DNA of 64,000 bases from an uncultured Curvibacter sp. (GTDB lineage: Bacteria; Pseudomonadota; Gammaproteobacteria; Burkholderiales; Burkholderiaceae_C): positions 1 to 64,000 of the forward strand of contig CAIKMN010000019.1 of NCBI GenBank assembly GCA_903828535.1, written 5' to 3'. Under the pieces are notes generated by a model. The model was not told where the DNA came from. It saw nothing but the letters and a program-made list of their open reading frames with translations, and made no database searches. Positions 47,907-57,873 of the stretch are shown here, piece by piece. Positions within the stretch are counted from its first letter, which is position 1; each line of letters opens with the position of its first letter. A program made the position numbers and the translations under genes.

Positions 47907-49269
47907 ACAAGCGAAGCGCCCCCAGCACGTCCTCGGTGCTGACGCCATCTGCCAAATCCGCTTGCTGAGAAACTGTGGCCCAAGCCGAATCGGGCTTGGC
48001 CTTGAGCTCAGCAATGGCTTTGCCGGCCGCCTTGGGGTCGCTGTACGCGTGGCTTTGCAGCAACAAACGGCCGGATGCCTCATTTAGCTTGAAATAAAAC
48101 TGGCCATCGGCTTCGCGGTATTGTTTGAACACCGGCACGGCAGCCTCTGAGCTGGCACTCGGGCCATCCCTTCCTTCCGCGCCTTCCGCCCCATTCCCAC
48201 CATGAGGCTTAGGCACTTTTGTGCCTTTGTTTAAGGGGTCGACCCCCCCCTTCACCAAGCTACGCAGTCCCACCGCTTGACGCAGTTCGCGCATGAAGGG
48301 CGTGGCCACTGAGCGCGCTTTGCTGGCGCCGGCTTGCAAGATATCTTCCAAGCGCTGGGGTTGCGCCATCAACGCTTCGTAGTGCTCACGCAAAGGCGCC
48401 ACATCGCGCTCGACACGCGCCCACAACTGGGTTTTGGCGTCACCCCAGGCAATGCCGTCGGCAAAGGCTTGGCGCAGGGCGTCGGCCTCGGCTGGGGTGG
48501 CAAAGCCTTGGTAAATTTGGAACAAGGCCGATCCCTCGGTGCGCTTGGGTTCGCCGGGCGCACGCGAGTCGGTCAAGATGCCTGCCATCAATTTGCGCAT
48601 GGCTTCGGGCTTGGCAAACAGAGGCAACGTGTTGTCGTAACTCTTGCTCATCTTGCGGCCGTCTAAACCGGGCAAGGTGGCCACCGACTCTTCAATCACC
48701 GCCTCGGGCAACACAAAATGCTCGCCGTAAAGGTGGTTGAAGCGCTGGGCGATGTCGCGGGCCATTTCAATGTGCTGAATCTGGTCACGGCCCACCGGGA
48801 CCTCGTGGGCTTTGAACATCAAAATGTCGGCGGCCATCAACACCGGGTACATGAACAAGCCGGCCGTCACGTCGGCATCGGGGTCGTTGCCGGCTTCGTT
48901 GTTGCGATCTACTGAGGCTTTGTAGGCGTGGGCGCGGTTCAAAATGCCCTTGCCTGTCACGCAGGTCAAGAGCCAAGTGAGTTCTGGAATTTCAGGAATG
49001 TCGGACTGGCGATAAAAAGTGACCCGCTCTGGGTCCAAGCCAGCCGCCAGCCAAGTCGCCGCGATCTCCAAAGTCGAGCGCTGGATGCGCACGGGGTCGT
49101 CGCACTTGATGAGGGCGTGGTAGTCGGCCAAAAAATAAAAAGACTCAACACCTGCCTCACGGCTGGCCGCCACGGCAGGGCGAATCGCGCCGACGTAGTT
49201 GCCCAAGTGGGGGGTACCGGTGGTGGTGATGCCGGTCAAAACGCGGCGATTGTGAGGTGCTGAGGTCAT
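47896..49269 (-). CDS. trpS: Tryptophan--tRNA ligase with C-terminal extension
   Basis: TTGTPHLGNYVGAIRPAV, GRKMSKSYDNTLPLF; extra C-terminal domain FKQYREADGQFYFKLNEASGRLLLQSHAYSD. Confidence 0.95.
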   Translation of the reverse strand: MTSAPHNRRVLTGITTTGTPHLGNYVGAIRPAVAASREAGVESFYFLADYHALIKCDDPVRIQRSTLEIAATWLAAGLDPERVTFYRQSDIPEIPELTWLLTCVTGKGILNRAHAYKASVDRNNEAGNDPDADVTAGLFMYPVLMAADILMFKAHEVPVGRDQIQHIEMARDIAQRFNHLYGEHFVLPEAVIEESVATLPGLDGRKMSKSYDNTLPLFAKPEAMRKLMAGILTDSRAPGEPKRTEGSALFQIYQGFATPAEADALRQAFADGIAWGDAKTQLWARVERDVAPLREHYEALMAQPQRLEDILQAGASKARSVATPFMRELRQAVGLRSLVKGGVDPLNKGTKVPKPHGGNGAEGAEGRDGPSASSEAAVPVFKQYREADGQFYFKLNEASGRLLLQSHAYSDPKAAGKAIAELKAKPDSAWATVSQQADLADGVSTEDVLGALRLFSL

Positions 49270-49284
49270 GGAACTCAAATGAAA

Positions 49285-49959
49285 TCAATGAATGAATGCA
49301 GAAGCGGGGGTGATGATCAGCAGGTTAATCAGCGCATAGCCCAATCCCATCAAGGGTTGCAGCCACCAGCTGCCCACCACGCCGGCCACCACCAAGCCCA
49401 TCACAATAAAAAATCCCCAGGGTTCAACGCGCGACAACAGCGCGGCTTGCTTCCAGGGCAACAAGCCCACCAAGATGCGCCCGCCGTCCAAAGGAGGCAA
49501 TGGGAACAAATTGAAGGCCCACATGACCAAGTTCCATGAAACGCCGGCTTTGGCCATTTCAATGAAGAAGCGTTCGTTCACGTCAAATGCCGCCAGGACC
49601 ACCAAGATGAGCGCCCACAAAATGGCTTGAATGAAGTTACTGGCGGGGCCGGCCAAGGCGACCCAAATCATGTCGCGTTTGGGGTGACGCAAGCGGTTGA
49701 AGTTCACCGGCACAGGCTTGGCATAGCCCAGCACAAAGGCGCCCGAAGTGGCGAAATACAACAAAGCGGGCATGACGATCGTGCCCATCCAATCGATGTG
49801 GCGCATCGGGTTGAGTGAAATTCGACCCATCACCTCGGCCGTCGGATCCCCAAAGTAGCGCGCCACATAACCGTGCGCCGCCTCGTGCAGCGTGATCGCG
49901 AACAACACCGGCAAGGCGTTGATGAGCAGGGTTTGAATGAGGGAGTCGATGGGGTTCAC
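49285..49959 (-). CDS. Site-2 protease family (M50) membrane metalloprotease
   Basis: FAITLHEAAHGYVARYFGDPTAEVMGRISLNPMRHIDW; NLFPLPPLDGGRIL. Confidence 0.92.
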   Translation of the reverse strand: MNPIDSLIQTLLINALPVLFAITLHEAAHGYVARYFGDPTAEVMGRISLNPMRHIDWMGTIVMPALLYFATSGAFVLGYAKPVPVNFNRLRHPKRDMIWVALAGPASNFIQAILWALILVVLAAFDVNERFFIEMAKAGVSWNLVMWAFNLFPLPPLDGGRILVGLLPWKQAALLSRVEPWGFFIVMGLVVAGVVGSWWLQPLMGLGYALINLLIITPASAFIH

Positions 49960-50013
49960 GTTGCGATTGTCTCAAAGTCCAAGAGGCTTAAAGCGAGGGC
50001 CCATGCGCAGGCC

Positions 50014-50649
50014 TTACAAGCCCAGGGCCACCCAGTCGCCGGCACCTTCTCGGATGACCTCCGGGTCACCCCCCTCGCCCATGGGCGTGAGGTCGAGCAC
50101 CGTCGTGGCTTGCAGGGCACAGGCACCTGCATCAACCACGGCAGCCAAAGCATGCTCAAACCGCTCCCGAATCAGCGCCGGGTCGTTCATGGGCTCCGAT
50201 TCGCCCGGGGCAATCAAGGTCGTCGAAAGCAGCGGCTCGCCATGAATGTCGAGCAGCATTTGCAACGCTTTGTGTTCGGGTACCCGCAGGCCAATGGTTT
50301 TGCGCTGAGGGTGGCTGACGCGGCGCGGCACCTCTTTGCTGGCCTCCAAAATAAAGGTGTAGGGGCCGGGTGTGGCGAGCTTTAGCAATCGGAATTGGCG
50401 GTTATCGACCTTGGCGAAGTTGGCCAAAGCCGACAAGTCTTGGCACAACAGGGTCAGGTGGTGTTTGTCGTCCACTTGACGAATGCGTCGCATTTTTTCA
50501 ACGGCCTCTTTGTCGTCCATGTGGCAGACCAAGGCGTAGCTGGAATCGGTGGGTACGGCCAAGACCCCACCCGCCTTCAATAAGGCCGCGGCCTGCTTCA
50601 ATAAACGGGCCTGGGGGTTGTCAGCATGAACTTCAAAGTGTTGTGCCAT
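50014..50649 (-). CDS. L-threonylcarbamoyladenylate synthase family (Sua5/YciO) protein
   Basis: GGVLAVPTDSSYALVCHMDDKEAVEKMRRIRQVDDKHHLTLLC; GLRVPEHKALQMLL. Confidence 0.92.
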   Translation of the reverse strand: MAQHFEVHADNPQARLLKQAAALLKAGGVLAVPTDSSYALVCHMDDKEAVEKMRRIRQVDDKHHLTLLCQDLSALANFAKVDNRQFRLLKLATPGPYTFILEASKEVPRRVSHPQRKTIGLRVPEHKALQMLLDIHGEPLLSTTLIAPGESEPMNDPALIRERFEHALAAVVDAGACALQATTVLDLTPMGEGGDPEVIREGAGDWVALGL

Positions 50650-50661
50650 GTCAGTCTATTT

Positions 50662-51591
50662 TCAGGTTTCGGGGTGAAAGTCTTCTTGCAAAACGTCCAC
50701 CACTTTGTGTCGTTCTTCATGGCGCGTCAGCCAGGCGCCCACGCACCCCGACAAAGCAATCAGGGCCATGCCGCGCAAAGACCACAGGTCGGGGACATGG
50801 GCAAAAATCAACCAGCCCCCCAGCATGGCAAAGCCTATCTGACCATAAAAATAGGGGGACAACACCGTGGCTGGCGCGCGTGCAAAAGCCAAAATAAACA
50901 ACCAATGGCCCAAAGTAGCCGCTGCGCCCATGATGACCAAAGCCAAGGCATCGTGCCAAGCCACCTCGGGCGACCAAGCAAATGGCAGCAAGAAAGCGGT
51001 GATGGTGAAGCCAATCCAGCCCGAATAGAGTTGCATGGTCATGGGGTCTTCGGTGCGGGCCAATCGGCTGGTGAGCAACTGAAAGCCGGTGTTGGTCGCG
51101 ACCGATCCGAGCGGGAACAACAGGCCCCAGTTGAACGACTCCCCACCGGGCCGAATGATCATCATCGTGCCCACAAAACCCGCCACCAGCAAAAGCCAGC
51201 GCAAGGGGGATATCGGTTCTTTGAAGAAATAGGCGGCGATGACGGTGACCACCAAGGGGGTGATCATGGCGATGGCAGTGAACTCGCCCACCGGCATGTG
51301 CTTGAGACCCAAGAAAACGAACAAGCTGCTGCCCATCAACAGCAAGCCACGAACCAGGTGGTATTTGGGATGGGCCGTGCGCCAAATGCCCTCTGCCCAT
51401 CGGCGGCGCGTGAGTGCTGTGGTGCTCAACGCCTGGATGCCATAGCGCACCCAAAGTGCCATGATCATGGGCACACCGGCGATGGTGACGAAGCGCGTGG
51501 TGGTGTCTAAACAGGCAAAGCAGGCGGTCGCGGCGATCGCCAAGGCGATGCCCACCAAGGTACTCGGCTTAGGGGGCGTGGCGAGGTTCAC
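50662..51591 (-). CDS. DMT/EamA family transporter
   Basis: Ten predicted TM segments, internal duplication pattern of EamA proteins. Confidence 0.88.
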   Translation of the reverse strand: MNLATPPKPSTLVGIALAIAATACFACLDTTTRFVTIAGVPMIMALWVRYGIQALSTTALTRRRWAEGIWRTAHPKYHLVRGLLLMGSSLFVFLGLKHMPVGEFTAIAMITPLVVTVIAAYFFKEPISPLRWLLLVAGFVGTMMIIRPGGESFNWGLLFPLGSVATNTGFQLLTSRLARTEDPMTMQLYSGWIGFTITAFLLPFAWSPEVAWHDALALVIMGAAATLGHWLFILAFARAPATVLSPYFYGQIGFAMLGGWLIFAHVPDLWSLRGMALIALSGCVGAWLTRHEERHKVVDVLQEDFHPET

Positions 51592-52442
51592 TGAATGCGG
51601 TGCTCAAGCAGTTCCCAAATGGGGGTCAGTTGACCGCTTAAATACGGCAGGGAACCCAAGTCGGTATGGGATTCCTCAGGGCTGTGGAAGTCGCTGCCGC
51701 GCGAAGCGGCCAAGCCAAACTCTTTGGCCATGTCGGCATAGATGGCGTATTCAGCCGGGGTGTGGCTGCCCGTTACCACTTCGACCCCCACGCCGCCGTG
51801 GGTTTTGAATTCTGAAAACAGCGCATATTCTTCATTGGCGCTGAATTTGTAACGAGCGGGGTGGGCAATCACCGCGGCCCCCCCGCATTCGGTGATCCAT
51901 TGAACAGCGTCTTTTAAGTGGGCCCAGCGGTGAGGGATGTAACCCGGTTTGCCTTCGACGAGGTAATTGCGAAATACCTCATGGGTGTCTTGGCAAACCC
52001 CGGACTCGACCAAGAAACGGGCAAAGTGGGTGCGTGAAATCAGCTCGGGATTGCCCACAAACTTCAAGGCCCCTTCGTAGGCATTCGGAATGCCGACCTG
52101 AGCCAGTTGGGCCGCAATCTCTTGGGCGCGTTGGTCGCGGCCGCCGCGAGTGTTGTTGAGGCCTGTTTGCAGGCGGGGGTCAGCGGCATCGAAGCCCAAA
52201 CCCACAATGTGAACCGTTTGGCCCGCAAAGGTGACCGAGATTTCGACCCCGGTCAGGTAATGTAGCCCGTGTTCCCGAGCGGCGGCGGCCGCTCTTAATT
52301 GACCGCCCACTTCATCGTGGTCGGTCAAAGCCCAGAGTTCTACCCCATTGGCCTTGGCCCGTGCGGCCAACTGCTCCGGGGTGAGCGTGCCGTCGGACAC
52401 CACCGAGTGGCAATGCAGATCGGCATTCAGAAACGGGGCCAT
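51588..52442 (-). CDS. PHP-domain phosphoesterase (YciV/Rnm-like 5'-3' exonuclease)
   Basis: NADLHCHSVVSDGTLTPEQLAARAKANGVELWALTDHDEVGG; ASRGSDFHSPEESHTDLG. Confidence 0.92.
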   Translation of the reverse strand: MAPFLNADLHCHSVVSDGTLTPEQLAARAKANGVELWALTDHDEVGGQLRAAAAAREHGLHYLTGVEISVTFAGQTVHIVGLGFDAADPRLQTGLNNTRGGRDQRAQEIAAQLAQVGIPNAYEGALKFVGNPELISRTHFARFLVESGVCQDTHEVFRNYLVEGKPGYIPHRWAHLKDAVQWITECGGAAVIAHPARYKFSANEEYALFSEFKTHGGVGVEVVTGSHTPAEYAIYADMAKEFGLAASRGSDFHSPEESHTDLGSLPYLSGQLTPIWELLEHRIQ

Positions 52443-52460
52443 TTGACTTTGGCCTGGGGC

Positions 52461-53924
52461 TTATTGGCAGGTGGTCGCTGTGGGGTAATCGGTCAGGACT
52501 TGCACATTGGGCGACGCGGCATTGCCGGTGACGAACACAGAATACAGGTAACCCGGGAAGGTGGTCAGACCATTGGCAGTCGCACTGCTGGCCGAGCCCA
52601 ACCCGGTGGCGTACAAAGTCATGTTGCTGCCAGCGGCGTTGCAAGTGAAGAAGGGGTTATTTGGCAACGTGACGGAGCCGCTTGAATTGCCGTAAACCGC
52701 GCTAATGGGGCTGCCAACCGGTTGGTTGATCGAGGTCACCGACAGGGTGCCTATGGCGGACGATACGGCGTTGTACAAACGAACGTTCACAAAGTTCGAC
52801 GCCACGCTGGTTTGGGTGGGCAAGAGGTTGTTGTCGGGCACCAAGGAGTAGGCCGAGTTGCCATAAACCAACAAGGTGTAATCCTGACCGGGGGTCAATA
52901 CTGTCGCAGGCACGGCAAACGAACTGCTGCCCATGCGCACGGTGATGCTGGTGGCGTCGGTGCTGTCGGTCGGAACGGTGACATAAGAACCGATGGCCGC
53001 TGCGGTGGGCGTGACGGGGGTCGAAGCCAGCAAAGTGTTGGATGCCGAGACAAAATTGGGCAAGGTGTTGGTGGTCGAGAAGCTCGAAGTGGCCGAGGTA
53101 ATGGTGTTGCTGGTCACGGCCATGCCATTGGCCACCCGAATGCGCGCCAAGCCGGTCGTGCTGGAAGTGGCCACCATGGTGCCTTGTTGGTTCAACACAT
53201 AGCCACTCACCAAATTACCGGAAGCACCCGAACTCAAAATCAGGGTCAAGTTGGATTTGTCGGCAATCGGCAGGTTGGGAATGTCCAAGCGAACGTCATT
53301 CGAAACGCCGGGCACCTTATTCGAGCCCGTGACCACCAGTTCGTAGGCGTTGCCACTGGGCACGGTCGAGTTGCTGTAGCCATTGTTGAAAGTTGAGCTG
53401 GTGACGTCTGAGAAAACCAAGGGCGCAGAAGTCAAGTCATTCGTGGAGCCGGTGTTGCTGGCGCTGACCAAGTAGACGCTCAAAACACCAGCCGAGCTGG
53501 CCGTGTCGAGCACGCGCACATTGAAGGTCCCGGCGGCGGGTGTGGCCGCGTTTTCGTTCAAGAAAAACAGGGAAGGGTTGGTAGAAGAACCCGCCATCAC
53601 CAATGTGTAGGGACCTGCCGTACCCGAGACGGAGAAGCTGGGGTTGGAGTAATAGGTGGTGGTCGTGCCATTTTGGGTGCAGCTGAAGGTCAGATTCACC
53701 AAAGATGTGCCCAAAGAGTTGTAGGCGGAGGCCACAGCCCCTTTGGCGATCGAGCTGGAAGATGCGATGGCGGCGCCGTTGACATTCATGGTCAAGCTGG
53801 CGCAATCGCTGGTTGCATTCAACAATCGCACATTGGTGTTGGTGCTTGTAGAGCTGCCGCCACAGGCAGTGAGCAAAGCGGATGAGGCCAGCGCCAATGC
53901 GAGCGACCAAGTCTTAAATGTCAT
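52461..53924 (-). CDS. DUF4397-domain lipoprotein
   Basis: MTFKTWSLALALASSALLTACGGSS lipobox; NVRLLNATS / NVRVLDTAS / NVRLYNAVS repeats typical of DUF4397. Confidence 0.78.
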   Translation of the reverse strand: MTFKTWSLALALASSALLTACGGSSTSTNTNVRLLNATSDCASLTMNVNGAAIASSSSIAKGAVASAYNSLGTSLVNLTFSCTQNGTTTTYYSNPSFSVSGTAGPYTLVMAGSSTNPSLFFLNENAATPAAGTFNVRVLDTASSAGVLSVYLVSASNTGSTNDLTSAPLVFSDVTSSTFNNGYSNSTVPSGNAYELVVTGSNKVPGVSNDVRLDIPNLPIADKSNLTLILSSGASGNLVSGYVLNQQGTMVATSSTTGLARIRVANGMAVTSNTITSATSSFSTTNTLPNFVSASNTLLASTPVTPTAAAIGSYVTVPTDSTDATSITVRMGSSSFAVPATVLTPGQDYTLLVYGNSAYSLVPDNNLLPTQTSVASNFVNVRLYNAVSSAIGTLSVTSINQPVGSPISAVYGNSSGSVTLPNNPFFTCNAAGSNMTLYATGLGSASSATANGLTTFPGYLYSVFVTGNAASPNVQVLTDYPTATTCQ

Positions 53925-54033
53925 GAATAACTCCTGCCAACTCAATTGGGCAATTTCTTTGAATCCGCTATTAAAACAGAAGTTGACCCCAACCATGCAA
54001 AAGGCGGCGACAAAAGGAGGGGCTCAACAGCAA

Positions 54034-54066
54034 AAAAGCCCATTCTTTTGGAAAGAATGGGCTTAA
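54034..54066 (-). terminator. Terminator downstream of tRNA-Met
   Basis: AAGCCCATTCTTT..AAAGAATGGGCTT stem with T run on the minus strand. Confidence 0.85.
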
Positions 54067-54071
54067 TAAAC

Positions 54072-54148
54072 TGGTGGCGCTTCACGGATTCGAACCGCGG
54101 ACCTGTGGATTATGATTCCATCGCTCTAACCGACTGAGCTAAAGCGCC
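54072..54148 (-). tRNA. tRNA with CAU anticodon, probably tRNA-Met (77 nt incl. encoded CCA)
   Basis: GGCGCTTTAGCTCAGTCGGTTAGAGCGATGGAATCATAATCCACAGGTCCGCGGTTCGAATCCGTGAAGCGCCACCA folds as cloverleaf. Confidence 0.95.
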
Positions 54149-54433
54149 GAGCCGGAAAGTATAGCAAATTTTGCAAGACTGGGCGGCCACTCCAAAGTCC
54201 TGGCATAAGAAATAACGTACCCCAAACCTGGGGGCTTCAGCGCGCTTAAAGCGCCGCGTTTTTGGGCTTTCAATTCGCCTTCGCATCGAAGATGAGCAAG
54301 GCACATTGGTGCACAGCGACCCTGATTGAAAGCAGCGATCCGATCGCCCCACGTCAATGGCCCCAGTGAATTATTTGGAGAACCGGCGGTTGGCTTTATC
54401 ATGACAAGGCCTTTATTCAACAAAGCCATCAAG

Positions 54434-55030
54434 ATGCCAAACCGCCCTTTGACCCGCGTTTTATCAGCCATCGTTTTGGGACTGGTCGCCGGTTCTGCAC
54501 AAGCCCACACCGGCCACGGAGCCTCTGGTTTTTTTGAGGGGCTTTCACACCCCTTTGGTTTAGACCATTTGCTGGCCATGGTGGCGGTTGGCATTTGGTC
54601 TGTTTCGGCGTTGCCCGCGCAAAAGGTGGGGGCTGGCCCTGCCACTTTTCTGGCCAGCTTGCTTTTAGGTGCCGCTTTGGGCGCCATCGGCGTGACCGTA
54701 CCCTACCTGGAAAACATGGTCTCGCTCAGCGTGCTGGTCTTCGGCGCAATGCTCGTTTTGGCACCCGTGTCAATGACACCCCAATGGGGTCTGCCTCTGA
54801 TTGCCTTGGGAGCCGTCCTGCATGGCTTGGCCCATGGTTCAGAAAGCCCTGAATCAGGCTTTGCGGCTTATGCAGCGGGCTTTTTTCTGACCACTGCTGC
54901 CCTCCATGGCGGGGGCGTTATGGCTGCTGTGGGCCTGCGTCGTTGGTTGCCCAATTTGTCGGGGCGCATCACCGCTTTTCTAGGCATTTTGTTTGGCGGA
55001 ACGGGGCTGTATCTTTTTAGCCAAATTTAA
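54434..55030 (+). CDS. HupE/UreJ family protein
   Basis: AHTGHGASGFFEGLSHPFGLDHLLAMVAVGIWS; LHGLAHGSE. Confidence 0.92.
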   Translation: MPNRPLTRVLSAIVLGLVAGSAQAHTGHGASGFFEGLSHPFGLDHLLAMVAVGIWSVSALPAQKVGAGPATFLASLLLGAALGAIGVTVPYLENMVSLSVLVFGAMLVLAPVSMTPQWGLPLIALGAVLHGLAHGSESPESGFAAYAAGFFLTTAALHGGGVMAAVGLRRWLPNLSGRITAFLGILFGGTGLYLFSQI

Positions 55031-55052
55031 GTTTTGAAGGAAAAAGCCTTCT

Positions 55053-55077
55053 CCTCACTGAACCTGTGAGGTGTTTT
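55053..55077 (+). terminator. Terminator after hupE-like gene
   Basis: CCTCAC-TGAACCT-GTGAGG-TGTTTTT, nested within AAAAAGCC/GGCTTTT. Confidence 0.7.
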
Positions 55078-55179
55078 TGGCTTTTCGTCACCGTCATTTA
55101 AGCTCAGTGGTGTACTGTGCGCTTCAAGATCACGCCGTTGAGAATTCAAAAAAGTGCCCATTCAATTGACAATCATTCA

Positions 55180-57105
55180 ATGTTTCAATTAAAAGTTTAT
55201 AAATTCTTTATTTCGTTGTTCTTTTCGCTCTTTTTAATGGATCAGGCCATGTCCATTAATTTGAATAAAGGTTTGAATGATCACGATCAAGGCAATAGCA
55301 TTACCAATTTTGTGCTGACTGCAGAAAAAACCCATTATGCTGAAACGGGAACTTATGCTGAAGTCGAAAGTTATTGCCAAAAAATGGCCTCAAGTTTTCC
55401 CAATGCGGTGAGCTGCCAAACCCTGGGTCGCACATCAGAGGGTCGCAAAATTCAATACATGGTTATTTCCAAAAAAGGAATCCAAGCACCCCAAATTTCC
55501 CCAAAGAAGAAAGCCCCTGTTGTACTCATTATTGCAGGAACCCATGCGGGAGAAGTGGATGGAAAGGACGCCAGTCTTCTTTATTTCAGGGATCTAATGA
55601 CCAGCAAAAAACAAGACAACCCATTAAATCATTTAACCGTTATCTGGGTCCCTGTTTTTAACGTCGATGGTCATGAACACCGAGGTCGCTTTCATCGACC
55701 GAATCAGAATGGACCGTATGAACAAGGTGAAAGAGTCAACGGCAGACGTATTAATTTGGCGCGAGATTGGATGTTTGCTCAATCAGCAGAAATGAAAGGG
55801 ATGCTCGGCTTGGTAAAGGCCTGGGATCCCTCAGTTGTCGTTGATTTGCATGTCACGGATGGACTCCGATTCCGACATGACGTTTCAATTTCCGCCGCCC
55901 CTGATTTTGGCGGGGATTATCAATTAACTGAGGTCACCAGAGGTTTATTGGATGAGGTTCTTCAAAATTTGAAGCAAAGCGGCCACACACCGCTGGGTTT
56001 CTATCCACGCCTTAAAGACAAAGAAGATCCAAAAGCAGGCATGGTCTTGGATGTCGATAAACCTCGATTTGCCCATTCCTACGCGGCTTTTCGCAATCGA
56101 ATTGGCTTTTTAGTTGAAGACCATGCCTGGGAGCCTTATGCATCAAGAACAAAAACTTGCTTTGATACTTTGGATTCAATTCTAAAAACGATTGTTCTTC
56201 ATTCCAATCAAATTCTCCAAACCGAAACCTTTGCTGATCATGAAGCCAGCAAGTTAGCGGGTCGTTATTACGCGCTGGATTACGAGACCGATATCGACAG
56301 CGAAGTACCTCCCAAAAAAATTGAGCTGCTTGGCTATAAATACCAAATACTCGATCCGGCTCCGATTATTGGTGGGCGATTCATCAGTTATGACTTGACT
56401 CAAGAAGAACTGTGGCAAATTCCTTTTTATGATCAAGTGGCGCCCCTCAAGGAAACCATCACCACCTTACCAAGAGGGGGTTATCTCATACCGTCGGCAT
56501 GGACGGAGGTCGTCAAGCCTTATTTAGATTTGCACGGCATTAGATACAAGACCCTTCAATCCACAACGCAGCATGTTGAACTTCATGCTTACCACGTTGA
56601 TCCTTCGACCGTTGACTATGATTCGAGTAGCTTTCAAGGCCGCCAAAGAGTCGCCATACAAGGTGAATGGCAACCGCAGACAGATGCCCTCCAAAAGAAT
56701 TCCATTTTTGTCCCCATTGACCAGCCTAAAGCGCTCTTGGCGGTTCACTTACTCGAACCCATGGGGCCGGATTCGCTTTCAGCCTGGGGGCTTTTTAATA
56801 CGGCCTACGAAATCAATGACTACATGGCCAATCACCGTTCGCTTGAAGTGATTCGTTGGATGTATGAAGAGAATCCAAAAATCAAAGCGCTTTACGGTGA
56901 AAATTTGTTCAAAAAATTACCTCAAATCCGAAAAGACTATGAGCAACTATTAAGCAATGATGAGGGTTTTAGGCTTGACACCAATGCGCGTTTGGATTTT
57001 TGGATTTCTCGCCTGCCTCCACAAGACCCCTCTTTGAATATCTATCCCATCAAAAGAGTCGAAAAGCTGAATCAAAAAGCCCTGGTGTTCTTTTCTGCCC
57101 ACTGA
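55180..57105 (+). CDS. M14-family zinc carboxypeptidase-like secreted protein
   Basis: Signal peptide; GRTSEGRKIQYMVIS, VLIIAGTHAGEVDGKDA, VDLHVTDG. Confidence 0.85.
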   Translation: MFQLKVYKFFISLFFSLFLMDQAMSINLNKGLNDHDQGNSITNFVLTAEKTHYAETGTYAEVESYCQKMASSFPNAVSCQTLGRTSEGRKIQYMVISKKGIQAPQISPKKKAPVVLIIAGTHAGEVDGKDASLLYFRDLMTSKKQDNPLNHLTVIWVPVFNVDGHEHRGRFHRPNQNGPYEQGERVNGRRINLARDWMFAQSAEMKGMLGLVKAWDPSVVVDLHVTDGLRFRHDVSISAAPDFGGDYQLTEVTRGLLDEVLQNLKQSGHTPLGFYPRLKDKEDPKAGMVLDVDKPRFAHSYAAFRNRIGFLVEDHAWEPYASRTKTCFDTLDSILKTIVLHSNQILQTETFADHEASKLAGRYYALDYETDIDSEVPPKKIELLGYKYQILDPAPIIGGRFISYDLTQEELWQIPFYDQVAPLKETITTLPRGGYLIPSAWTEVVKPYLDLHGIRYKTLQSTTQHVELHAYHVDPSTVDYDSSSFQGRQRVAIQGEWQPQTDALQKNSIFVPIDQPKALLAVHLLEPMGPDSLSAWGLFNTAYEINDYMANHRSLEVIRWMYEENPKIKALYGENLFKKLPQIRKDYEQLLSNDEGFRLDTNARLDFWISRLPPQDPSLNIYPIKRVEKLNQKALVFFSAH

Positions 57106-57114
57106 GGGATGTCC

Positions 57115-57453
57115 TCAAGACGTTTTTCTGGAGCCCCAAATGCTGCTGCGTTGAAGGTCTCGGGCGTTGACGACGCACTCTTGCTTCAAACTGAACGAAC
57201 TGACTTTGTCGCAGTCGTACCAGTTGCCCAACGCCATGCCTTTGCAAAGGCTCTTCTTTTGGAAGCTGGCAATATTGCCGCACCAAGAGGTGTCTTTATT
57301 GGCTTTGGCATTGCAAACCGCGTTGTCATCCACATCCGTAATCGACGAGCAGCTCGGCGATGGCGGTGCTTTTTGGGACCAACTCAATGGAGGCATCAAC
57401 AGTAAGGCCAGCACCGCCCATTGCAGCGACCTGCCCAAAAGCCCGTTTGTCAT
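57115..57453 (-). CDS. Small secreted Cys-containing hypothetical protein
   Basis: Signal peptide LQWAVLALLLMPPLSWSQ; six or more Cys in mature part (CSSITD..CNAKAN..WCGNI..LCKGM..YDCDK..ECVVN). Confidence 0.6.
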   Translation of the reverse strand: MTNGLLGRSLQWAVLALLLMPPLSWSQKAPPSPSCSSITDVDDNAVCNAKANKDTSWCGNIASFQKKSLCKGMALGNWYDCDKVSSFSLKQECVVNARDLQRSSIWGSRKTS

Positions 57454-57624
57454 TTGAAATTGCCTCAGAAAAAAATCCCGCACAAAAACCCAATTTGGTG
57501 CGTGCGCACCCAATTAAACCTTGTAGCCCCTAAAAAGAGCAGGAATGGGTGCGTTTTGTAATTAGGCGCCCATTCTGCAGCTTACAGATGCAATTTTCAT
57601 GACAAGCTGGATGGACTCAAAGCC

Positions 57625-57794
57625 TCATCGCGGTTCGTTTGAAAGGAACTTGGGCCAGTCTGAGTGCTGAATGTAAACCGATGTGTAGACGCCGGGTGAT
57701 CGGTAATTGATTTCGTAGGTGAAGTTGCCAAACAGGTCGTACAAGCGTGCCAATGGCAGGGCAGTTGCTTCATAAATCCATTTGAATTGAGCAC
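57625..57794 (-). pseudogene. Protein-coding-like C-terminal fragment without start codon
   Basis: Frame QGAGAQFKWIYEATALPLARLYDLFGNFTYEINYRSPGVYTSVYIQHSDWPKFLSNEPR*, closed upstream by TGA with no ATG. Confidence 0.4.
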
Positions 57795-57873
57795 CTGCAC
57801 CCTGTCAAGCGGGCTACAGTGGGGCGCCAGTGGTTCCGGTAAAGTTAAACGAATAAATTTTAAGGATGTATCC

